A DNA stretch of 8,178 bases from CAYRXE01 sp964428205 (lineage in GTDB: Bacteria > Patescibacteriota > Gracilibacteria > Peribacterales > Peribacteraceae), in contig CAYRXE010000042.1 of assembly GCA_964428205.1 (NCBI GenBank), forward strand, positions 1-8,178, in the 5' to 3' direction. The notes below the pieces were generated by a model. It did no database searches. It was not told where the DNA came from and saw nothing but the letters and a program-made list of their open reading frames with translations. Shown here one piece after another: positions 1 to 4,627 of this stretch. The translations under genes and the position numbers were made by a program. How positions within the stretch are numbered: the stretch's first letter is position 1; each line of letters starts with the position of its first letter.

Positions 1-773
1 TCTCCCGTGAAGTAGAGAAGCGCGCTCCCCCACTCGTTTGCCTTAAGACAGCGCACGTCCACGCGAAGGAGGTTTGGAAGATTGAAGGACAGCTTCGTAG
101 GACCGCGCGCAGCAATCTCTTGTACCAGTGGAAGCTCAGCAACTTTGGCAATGATGTCCTCAGGCTTCTTAGCCACGACCAAGATATCAATATCTCCTAC
201 CGTGTCTTTCTCACGACGGTACGACCCTGCCGCCTCTGCGCGTTCCACTCCTTTCAGCTCACGAATAGAGCTGAGCACTTCTTCCACGTACGGCTTTGCC
301 TCTGCAAGTGGATACCGCTTGTTACGCTCAGGTGAGAGCTCGGCGTATTCCAAGATCTTCTTCTCCATCAACTCCGAGAACCGTTCCAGGTCACGAAGCT
401 TCCCCTTCTTCGCTGCGTCGATCAGCTGCTTGCGATCGGTAATGCCGATCTTCTGTAACTGCCTGACTCTCTTGGGACCAAGTCCCTCAATATCCATCAG
501 TTCACCAGAAAGCCCGCCCTGAGTTTTAAGGAGATCATCGAGTGCCTTCATGTGGCCGGTCTTTGTGAACTCTTCGATCTTCTCTGCAATCGCCTGACCA
601 ATACCCGGGATGCTCAGGAGATCTTTTTTGCTTTGCTGAGTCACATCAAACGCCAAACCATCAATGGCTTGAGCAGCACGCCTGTATGCAGCCGGCTTGA
701 ATGCGACACCTTGCTCGTCGAGCAAGGCACCAATTTGCCTGAGCATGGAGGCGATCTTTCGATTGGATTCCAT
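1..773 (-). CDS. polX: DNA polymerase/3'-5' exonuclease PolX, N-terminal part (cut by window edge)
   Basis: Family-X DNA polymerase, a cytoplasmic gap-filling repair enzyme. The 257 residues present cover the helix-hairpin-helix and nucleotidyltransferase parts; the C-terminal PHP domain usual in bacterial PolX would lie beyond base 1 and cannot be checked. Two HhH motifs are visible: SIPGIGQAIAEKI near residues 54-66 and DIEGLGPKRVRQL near 94-106. The polymerase signature GSYRREKDTVGDIDIL occupies 183-198, with metal-binding Asp194 and Asp196; VDVR at 238-241 supplies the expected third Asp (239). The segment ends in ALLYFTG, a conserved PolX stretch. The ATG at 773-771 is chosen because the N-terminal helical region is complete from there; a second in-frame ATG lies at 746. 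No Shine-Dalgarno is visible; a TATACT hexamer sits 8 nt before the ATG, so the mRNA may be nearly leaderless. Family assignment is firm; the gene is partial only because the window ends. Confidence 0.93.
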   Translation of the reverse strand, partial: MESNRKIASMLRQIGALLDEQGVAFKPAAYRRAAQAIDGLAFDVTQQSKKDLLSIPGIGQAIAEKIEEFTKTGHMKALDDLLKTQGGLSGELMDIEGLGPKRVRQLQKIGITDRKQLIDAAKKGKLRDLERFSELMEKKILEYAELSPERNKRYPLAEAKPYVEEVLSSIRELKGVERAEAAGSYRREKDTVGDIDILVVAKKPEDIIAKVAELPLVQEIAARGPTKLSFNLPNLLRVDVRCLKANEWGSALLYFTG

Positions 774-781
774 CACCGAGC

Positions 782-787
782 AGTATA
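782..787 (-). promoter_or_regulatory. Possible -10 element of polX (near-leaderless start)
   Basis: TATACT on the minus strand matches the sigma70 -10 consensus at 5 of 6 positions and lies 8 nt before the polX ATG, so transcription would start within about 2 nt of the start codon. No good -35 is seen; the region where it should lie is covered by one arm of the 24-bp inverted repeat (788-811). Inferred from sequence only. Confidence 0.4.
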
Positions 788-811
788 CATGGTGAGGTGT
801 GATCTGATCTT
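788..811 (+). repeat. 24-bp inverted repeat, left copy (polX promoter side)
   Basis: This 24-mer matches the reverse complement of 1164-1187 at 21 of 24 positions. The mismatches are at repeat positions 4, 9 and 20. The core is GTGTGATCTGATCTT. It lies just downstream of the small gene's terminator and directly upstream of the polX -10 hexamer, where it could act as an operator or as an end of a small inserted unit. No other copy was noticed in the window. Confidence 0.6.
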
Positions 812-817
812 AAGTAA

Positions 818-845
818 TCCCTACCCCGCTTCCGCAGGGTAGGGA
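818..845 (-). terminator. Terminator-like hairpin of the zinc-finger-like gene, GNRA tetraloop
   Basis: Read on the minus strand, TCCCTACCCTGC pairs with GCGGGGTAGGGA around a GGAA loop, giving a 12-bp stem with one U·G wobble and a GNRA tetraloop. On the plus strand the same bases give a C-A mismatch and a TTCC loop, so the minus strand is the better RNA. It starts 24 nt after the stop codon at 870-872 and is followed by TTACTTAAG, a weak U-tract. A smaller hairpin (851-865, GCAGT/ACTGC) lies between it and the stop codon. Confidence 0.55.
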
Positions 846-869
846 CACCGCAGTCCGAGACTGCATTAA

Positions 870-1106
870 TTATGCGGCGCGACGAGCCGCGAACTGCCGC
901 GTCATCCTCCTCTTATCGAAGTGCCGTTCGCGCCAGCGGAGCCTCATCGCCCAGTGACGGGCAAAAAAGATCCGCATGCACGCGGTAACGTGGAACGTCC
1001 ACCAGTCCGAAGGAAAATCTTCCTCCTTCAAGTGGCAGCAGGGACACTGACCCAAGGGCCGACCACCGGCCCAGGTCTGGCGCAACAGCTCACGGGCGCT
1101 CGACAT
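870..1106 (-). CDS. Small basic protein with C2HC zinc-finger-like motif, unknown function
   Basis: A 78-residue protein I do not recognise by name. The start at 1106 is set by GGAGG 6 nt upstream; a longer reading from 1163 would pass through the leader hairpin and is less likely. Cys21-x2-Cys24 and His39-x3-Cys43 are separated by 14 residues, giving C-x2-C-x14-H-x3-C, the general spacing of a small zinc finger; Cys23, His25 and His51 are extra possible ligands. Aromatics Trp35, Trp36 and Phe38 sit between the two halves. The C-terminal half is strongly basic (many Arg from residue 45 on, ending ARRAA), which suggests nucleic-acid binding. The gene stands alone between hairpins and has its own possible promoter. 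Coding status is supported by the Shine-Dalgarno, the motif and the terminator; function is inference. It could also be a small redox or structural zinc protein. Confidence 0.68.
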   Translation of the reverse strand: MSSARELLRQTWAGGRPLGQCPCCHLKEEDFPSDWWTFHVTACMRIFFARHWAMRLRWRERHFDKRRMTRQFAARRAA

Positions 1107-1112
1107 GTGTCG

Positions 1113-1117
1113 CCTCC
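1113..1117 (-). promoter_or_regulatory. Shine-Dalgarno site fixing the start of the C2HC gene
   Basis: GGAGG on the minus strand, 6 nt before the ATG at 1106-1104. This is among the clearest ribosome binding sites in the window and favours the 78-residue product over a 97-residue one starting at 1163. Confidence 0.75.
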
Positions 1118-1129
1118 GTAAGTACTGAC

Positions 1130-1172
1130 TCTGCTCTTGAGTCGTCACAAATACGATCCTCAAAAGAGCAGA
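1130..1172 (-). promoter_or_regulatory. Long leader hairpin upstream of the C2HC gene
   Basis: On the minus strand, UCUGCUCUU-(UU)-GAG at 1172-1159 pairs with CUCAAGAGCAGA at 1141-1130. The stem continues inward, after a GA bulge, as UCGU/ACGA with a 7-nt loop (1146-1152). This is about 16 base pairs in total. It ends 12 nt before the GGAGG site, so it leaves that site free and is not followed by a U-run. It could be a leader control element, a protein-binding RNA or a palindromic DNA site. Its 5' arm overlaps the right copy of the 24-bp inverted repeat. Confidence 0.5.
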
Positions 1173-1187
1173 TCACACATCACGATG
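1164..1187 (-). repeat. 24-bp inverted repeat, right copy (leader of the C2HC gene)
   Basis: Partner of 788-811, inverted, 21 of 24 identical, with core GTGTGATCTGCTCTT on the minus strand. The two copies bound a 400-bp segment (788-1187) that holds the small gene and its terminator. No matching target-site duplication is seen immediately outside the arms. Confidence 0.6.
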
Positions 1188-1206
1188 CTGCCAAGGACCT
1201 AAGTTA

Positions 1207-1237
1207 ATTATCGTACGAATCTAGACGTTGTTAGCAA
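1207..1237 (-). promoter_or_regulatory. Possible promoter of the C2HC gene
   Basis: On the minus strand, TTGCTA (1237-1232) and GATAAT (1212-1207) are separated by 19 nt. The -10 is a 5/6 match; the -35 is 4/6 and the spacing is slightly long. Transcription from here would give a leader of roughly 90 nt containing the repeat copy and the hairpin. Tentative. Confidence 0.3.
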
Positions 1238-1260
1238 GAAGAACCTGAGCTCTAAGAAAC

Positions 1261-1286
1261 CCTTCCTCGCCCGAAAGCGAGGAAGG
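1261..1286 (-). terminator. Terminator hairpin after the exported-protein gene
   Basis: CCTTCCTCGC pairs perfectly with GCGAGGAAGG (10 bp) around a 6-nt loop. On the minus strand it is followed by GTTTCTTAG, a moderate U-rich tail. It begins 28 nt after the stop codon of the gene ending at 1315, so it most likely ends that transcript. The flanking AAAC/GTTT bases can extend the stem past a bulge. Confidence 0.65.
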
Positions 1287-1314
1287 AAGGTTTGAGGGGA
1301 TGAGAACGAGCTGG

Positions 1315-1773
1315 TTAGCTCACATGGAAGAAATGCCCGTTTCCGGTTTTCATAACGGGCTTACTGCGAGACGTGAGCCTCACAGAAATGCTTGGGTTCC
1401 CCCAAGGGTCGAATTGGAACCGGCAGTTCTTGACCTGGCGCAGGGCGGTGCGTTCTAGCGTGATCGCCACGAACTTCCGCTGATTCTTGCGCGATTCATC
1501 CGGATCCTTCTTCGGCTCGGGGTTGCGAGCGGCGCGCAGCACACGCTGGAGACGGGCATCACCATAAACGGTGACGTCCTCGAAGAGATCATGAAGATCA
1601 TCTTCTGACTCCTGCTTCCGTGTCGGCGCCACCACGCTGACTTTCTCGCCTTCCTTTGGCTCCGGCGGCACCCAATCCCTGTTGTACTCCGCGCCCGGGG
1701 TAAAACCCGAAAGCGGAAACAAGGCGATGACCGCGGCCGCGTTGATGGCCTTCCGACGGCGACTTCTCGACAT
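1315..1773 (-). CDS. Hypothetical, probably exported or membrane-anchored protein
   Basis: A 152-residue protein not recognised. The N-terminus has a basic stretch (residues 3-8, RSRRRK) followed by a hydrophobic run (about 10-24) ending near TPGAEY, which looks like a Sec-type signal peptide or anchor. Residues 30-60 are Pro/Glu/Lys rich and probably disordered. Residues 60-82 (acidic, then DARLQRVLRAAR) may form a helix, 84-100 is highly charged, and 101-140 contains alternating hydrophobic residues (FVAITLE, PSISVRLTS) that suggest beta strands. The ATG at 1773 has GAGGG 7 nt upstream. It is monocistronic: 97 nt upstream-strand spacing from any gene with a shared direction is not closed, and a terminator hairpin follows. 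The paired arginines resemble a Tat motif only loosely. Confidence is good that it is coding and low on its role. Confidence 0.6.
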   Translation of the reverse strand: MSRSRRRKAINAAAVIALFPLSGFTPGAEYNRDWVPPEPKEGEKVSVVAPTRKQESEDDLHDLFEDVTVYGDARLQRVLRAARNPEPKKDPDESRKNQRKFVAITLERTALRQVKNCRFQFDPWGNPSISVRLTSRSKPVMKTGNGHFFHVS

Positions 1774-1780
1774 ACTTCGT

Positions 1781-1785
1781 CCCTC
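1781..1785 (-). promoter_or_regulatory. Shine-Dalgarno site of the exported-protein gene
   Basis: GAGGG on the minus strand with a 7-nt spacer to the ATG at 1773. It supports the chosen start and the reading of the N-terminus as a signal sequence. Confidence 0.55.
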
Positions 1786-1906
1786 AAAATCTGCCCTACT
1801 TGTTTGTCCCCGCGCAACCGCGCGCAGGGTACGAGTTACAAGAGAGCAGGTTCTTCTTTCTTACATACGGTGAAATGAAAGATCGCCAAATTTCGGGGAT
1901 TCTATG

Positions 1907-1961
1907 CTTGGGATATCAACAAGCAACTATTTGTATCCCCAAGCCAAAAAATCGGCTTTGG
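1907..1961 (+). promoter_or_regulatory. Overlapping alternative hairpins upstream of ugd
   Basis: Hairpin A pairs CTTGGGATA (1907-1915) with TATCCCCAAG (1934-1943), with one bulged base. Hairpin B pairs CCAAGCC (1939-1945) with GGCTTTGG (1954-1961), also with one bulge. Both use bases 1939-1943, so they cannot form together, an arrangement seen in attenuators and riboswitches. There is no U-run after hairpin B and no known riboswitch consensus was recognised, so a regulatory role is only a suggestion. This is the main structure in the 263-bp gap between the divergent genes at 1773 and 2037. Confidence 0.3.
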
Positions 1962-2024
1962 AGACAGAAAAATACGGCATACAAACATGCGAATTGCCTC
2001 TAGCCCAAGCCCTAAGATTGGCCC

Positions 2025-2030
2025 TAAACT
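2025..2030 (+). promoter_or_regulatory. Possible -10 element of ugd (leaderless start)
   Basis: TAAACT matches the -10 consensus at 4 of 6 positions and is followed by exactly 6 nt (CCTTGC) before the ATG at 2037, so the predicted transcription start coincides with the A of the start codon. No Shine-Dalgarno precedes this ATG and no convincing -35 was found. Confidence 0.33.
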
Positions 2031-2036
2031 CCTTGC

Positions 2037-3344
2037 ATGCAAATTGCCGTCGTCGGCACCGGCTACGTAGGTCTTGTTTCCGCTGCATGCTTTGCAGAGC
2101 TGGGTCACAAGGTTATTGGTGTGGATATCGACGAAGCAAAAGTCGCGCTCCTCAAGCAGGGCAAGTCCCCTATTTTTGAACCGGGATTGGAAGAGCTGAT
2201 TGAACGCGGACTCAAGAGTGGACTCCTGAGCTTCACGACGAAGTTGGAAGATGCGATCCCCGGAACCAAGATCATCTTCTCTGCCGTCGCCACTCCCCCG
2301 GGCGAGAATCACGCTGCAGATCTGCGTGCGGTATTTGCTGTCACGGAGTCTGTTGCTCGCGCTGCAACAACCGACATCGTGTTTGTGAACAAGTCGACGG
2401 TACCCGTAGGCACCGGAAAGAAGTGTGAAGAAAAGATCGCCGTAATCCTTAAAGAGCGTGGTGTGAACTTGAAGATGCCCGTGGTGAGTAACCCGGAATT
2501 TTTGCGCGAGGGCATGGCCGTTGGCGATACTCTTATGCCAGATAGGATCGTCGTGGGCCTCAATGGAGATGACTGGGCGAAGGATTTGATGGAAGAGTTG
2601 TACAGGCCAATCACACGCGTTGGTAAGCCCATGGTGTGGATGAACCGCGAGAGCGCCGAGATTGTGAAGTACGCGAGCAACGCGTTCCTTGCGACCAAGA
2701 TCAGCTTCATCAACATGCTTACGGAATTTGCCGAGAACACGGGGGCCAATATTAGAGATATAGCGAAAGGTATGGGCCTGGATGACCGCATTGGGCCACG
2801 CTTCTTACACGCTGGTATTGGCTACGGTGGCAGTTGCTTCCCCAAAGATGTCAAAGCTCTGCTTGCGACAGCAAAGGAACACAACCTCGACTTCGCCATT
2901 GTCGCTGCCACAGATCAGATCAACGCACGTGCACGTCAGAGGTTCATCGAAAAAATTCTCAAGGCACTCCCTGCTAACGCAACAGTCGGTGTGTGGGGCC
3001 TCGCCTTTAAACCCAAGACCGACGACATGCGCGAAGCTCCGAGTATCGATGTGATCACGGCATTGATCAACGCAGGTCACACGGTGAAGGGTTTTGATCC
3101 GGCTAGCATGGAAACCTCGAAGAAGGTTCTGCCCTCTGCCATGCAGTGGGTGGATTCACCGATGAGTGCAGCCAAGGATGCCGATGCGCTCTTGGTCCTT
3201 ACAGAGTGGGATGTGTTCCGTGGTGCGGACCTTAAGGAAATTGCGAAAGTGATGCGCGGCAAAGACGTCTTTGATGGACGCAATATCTACGAGCCTTCGG
3301 AGGCTGCAGCCGCCGGCCTCGTGTACCATGGTGTTGGCTTATGA
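2037..3344 (+). CDS. ugd: UDP-glucose 6-dehydrogenase
   Basis: Oxidises UDP-glucose to UDP-glucuronate in the cytoplasm with two NAD+, the entry step to uronic-acid sugars. It has 435 residues, normal for the bacterial family. The N-terminal Rossmann loop is GTGYVG (7-12), with Asp30 ending the second strand (GVDID). Family motifs follow in order: STVPVGT (120-126), NPEFLREGMAVGD (152-164), KYASNAFLATK (211-221, with Lys211 and Asn215), and GYGGSCFPKD (262-271) carrying the catalytic Cys267. The C-terminal UDP-binding domain shows GLAFKPKTDDMREAPS (321-336). All key residues are present. Its stop overlaps the ATG of the next gene (ATGA at 3341-3344), so the two are translationally coupled. 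The start has no Shine-Dalgarno but begins exactly at the first beta strand of the fold, so it is well placed. Related nucleotide-sugar dehydrogenases such as UDP-ManNAc dehydrogenase are less likely given the epimerase partner. Confidence 0.95.
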   Translation: MQIAVVGTGYVGLVSAACFAELGHKVIGVDIDEAKVALLKQGKSPIFEPGLEELIERGLKSGLLSFTTKLEDAIPGTKIIFSAVATPPGENHAADLRAVFAVTESVARAATTDIVFVNKSTVPVGTGKKCEEKIAVILKERGVNLKMPVVSNPEFLREGMAVGDTLMPDRIVVGLNGDDWAKDLMEELYRPITRVGKPMVWMNRESAEIVKYASNAFLATKISFINMLTEFAENTGANIRDIAKGMGLDDRIGPRFLHAGIGYGGSCFPKDVKALLATAKEHNLDFAIVAATDQINARARQRFIEKILKALPANATVGVWGLAFKPKTDDMREAPSIDVITALINAGHTVKGFDPASMETSKKVLPSAMQWVDSPMSAAKDADALLVLTEWDVFRGADLKEIAKVMRGKDVFDGRNIYEPSEAAAAGLVYHGVGL

Positions 3345-4288
3345 AGATACTTGTGACTGGATGCGCCGGCTTCATTGGATTCCACACCGCACAGGTGCTC
3401 TTGGCACGTGGCGATGAGGTTGTTGGTCTAGATAATGTAAACGCCTATTACGATCCAAGCCTCAAAGAAAAGCGCCTGACCATGCTTGAGGGAATACCGG
3501 GCTACACGTTCATTCGTGGCGACATTCGCGATCGTGAGACGGTGCGTAAGGCAATGCAGGGTTGCGACCGCGTGTTGCACTTGGCTGCTCTTGCTGGAGT
3601 GCGCTACGCCTTTGAGCATCCAGAGGATTACATCTCTATTAACATCAACGGATTCTTCGAAGTGTTGGATGAAGCTCGCCTGCAGAAAATCCCGGGATTC
3701 ATCTATGCATCCTCGAGTTCCATTTACGGAAGCAACGATACGTTCCCCTCAAAAGAGTCTGATAAGACCGATAGCCAAGTGAGCTTGTACGGTCAGAACA
3801 AGAAGGAGAACGAGCTGATGGCACACGTGTACCACCACTTGTACGGCATGAATGTGACAGGACTCAGGTTCTTCACGGTCTACGGACCCTGGGGCCGCCC
3901 GGACATGGCACTCTTCATGTTCACCGAATCCATGCTCAAGGGAACGCCCATCAATGTGTTCGGTCACGGCAAGATGCAGCGCGACTTCACGTACATCGAC
4001 GACATTGTGTCGGGAGTCGTCGCAGCGATCGATAAAAACTACCCGGACGAAGTCTTTAACCTCGGCTGCGGCAAGACGGAAGAGCTCATGGACTACATCG
4101 GTGCCGTTGAGAAGGCACTGGGAGTGGAAGCACAGAAGAACTTCATGGAGATGCAGCCGGGAGATACTGTGCGCAGCTCTGCGGATATTTCCAAGGCACA
4201 GAAGATGCTGGGATTTGCTCCCAAGACCGAAATCAAAGATGGCGTGCCCAACTTTGTGGCTTGGTATAGGGAATATTACGGGGTTTGA
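3341..4288 (+). CDS. NAD-dependent epimerase, probable UDP-glucuronate 4-epimerase
   Basis: Extended short-chain dehydrogenase/reductase of 315 residues. It probably interconverts UDP-glucuronate and UDP-galacturonate, using the product of the upstream dehydrogenase. The Rossmann loop is TGCAGFIG (6-13). LDNVNAYYD (30-38) followed by LKEKRL is typical of the UDP-glucuronate 4-epimerase group. The active site shows the serine run at 124-127 (SSSIYG) and Tyr150-x3-Lys154. RFFTVYGPWGRPDMA (176-190) and DFTYIDD (215-221) are substrate-domain motifs of the same group, and PGDTVRSSADISKAQKMLGF near 273-292 closes the fold. The ATG overlaps the ugd stop by 4 bp, which supports a two-step pathway. 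An ordinary UDP-glucose 4-epimerase is the main alternative; the LDNVNAYYD and GRPDMA motifs and the ugd partner favour the uronate enzyme. Fold is certain, substrate fairly likely. Confidence 0.88.
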   Translation: MKILVTGCAGFIGFHTAQVLLARGDEVVGLDNVNAYYDPSLKEKRLTMLEGIPGYTFIRGDIRDRETVRKAMQGCDRVLHLAALAGVRYAFEHPEDYISININGFFEVLDEARLQKIPGFIYASSSSIYGSNDTFPSKESDKTDSQVSLYGQNKKENELMAHVYHHLYGMNVTGLRFFTVYGPWGRPDMALFMFTESMLKGTPINVFGHGKMQRDFTYIDDIVSGVVAAIDKNYPDEVFNLGCGKTEELMDYIGAVEKALGVEAQKNFMEMQPGDTVRSSADISKAQKMLGFAPKTEIKDGVPNFVAWYREYYGV

Positions 4289-4352
4289 TTTCAGACTGAA
4301 TAACCGATCTAATGGCTCGCTACGCACAACATCGTGCATAGGAGTTCTTTCT

Positions 4353-4358
4353 AGGAGG
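4353..4358 (+). promoter_or_regulatory. Strong Shine-Dalgarno before a GTG start
   Basis: AGGAGG lies 4 nt before GTG at 4363 and only 2 nt before an ATG at 4361 that is followed at once by TGA. The ATG gives no protein, so GTG must be the working start. A near-copy of the site (TAGGAGTTC at 4339-4347 versus TAGGAGGTC at 4352-4360, 8 of 9 identical) lies 13 nt upstream. Confidence 0.65.
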
Positions 4359-4362
4359 TCAT

Positions 4363-4599
4363 GTGAAGACTTGGCATGTGATCGTCGGGATCGTCGTGCT
4401 GCTGTGCTTAGCTGTCTGGTATCGCTGGTGGAACAACCGTCGCAAATATGAGACCGGTTACACCATCCCCGTGATACGAAACGAGCAGCGATTCGACAAC
4501 CGACAAACGTGGGCCGACTGGCTGAACACATGGTTCTTTCCCATCGCCTTCGTCATCGGAGCCATCATCATCTTCTGGCTCACCCGAAAGAATCGTTAA
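4363..4599 (+). CDS. Small two-helix membrane protein, unknown function
   Basis: A 78-residue protein starting at GTG with AGGAGG upstream. It has two predicted membrane helices, about residues 5-20 (HVIVGIVVLLCLAVWY) and 57-73 (WFFPIAFVIGAIIIFWL). They are joined by a polar, partly basic linker (WWNNRRK at 22-28, then NEQRFDNRQ near 40-48), and the tail RKNR is basic. With two helices, both ends should face the same side. It lies 74 nt after the epimerase and is followed at once by the terminator, so it is probably the last gene of the ugd transcript, though it has its own strong ribosome binding site. No family is recognised. A link to surface-sugar export or assembly is only suggested by position. 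Confidence 0.7.
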   Translation: MKTWHVIVGIVVLLCLAVWYRWWNNRRKYETGYTIPVIRNEQRFDNRQTWADWLNTWFFPIAFVIGAIIIFWLTRKNR

Positions 4600-4600
4600 G

Positions 4601-4627
4601 ACCTGACGTTCATCGTCAGGTTTTTTT
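4601..4627 (+). terminator. Rho-independent terminator closing the ugd operon
   Basis: ACCTGACG pairs with CGTCAGGT (8 bp, perfect) around TTCAT, followed by seven T. It lies 2 nt after the stop of the small membrane protein. The T-run overlaps the stop codon (TAA, read on minus from 4628-4626) of the convergent glycosyltransferase gene. On the minus strand the hairpin is followed by CTTAACG, so it should work poorly in that direction. Confidence 0.9.

Noticed and set aside
82..522. Plus-strand open frame (146 codons), very Ser-rich
   Set aside because: Opposite the PolX coding frame, which has all expected motifs; the Ser-rich product is a frame artefact.
1107..1163. Upstream ATG giving a 97-residue form of the C2HC protein
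   Set aside because: No ribosome site there and it lies in the leader hairpin; GGAGG before the ATG at 1106 decides the start.
788..1187. Insertion sequence or MITE with certainty
   Set aside because: The arms are inverted repeats but there is no transposase and no target-site duplication next to them, so it is kept as a repeat with open meaning.
1729..1773. Twin-arginine (Tat) signal in the exported protein
   Set aside because: Arginines are present but the S-R-R-x-F-L-K pattern is not; the following residues are K-A-I-N. A Sec-type signal or anchor fits better.
2037..4288. Alternative genetic code with TGA as glycine (as in Gracilibacteria)
   Set aside because: TGA ends ugd and the epimerase at the expected family lengths, and the ATGA overlaps use it as a stop.
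4289..4362. tRNA or small RNA in the gap after the epimerase
   Set aside because: Only a 4-bp stem (GCAC/GTGC) is visible; no cloverleaf or U-tract.
3749..4531. Minus-strand open frame of 260 codons opposite the epimerase
   Set aside because: Antisense to a firmly identified gene; Cys/His/Arg-rich translation typical of a shadow frame and no ribosome site seen.
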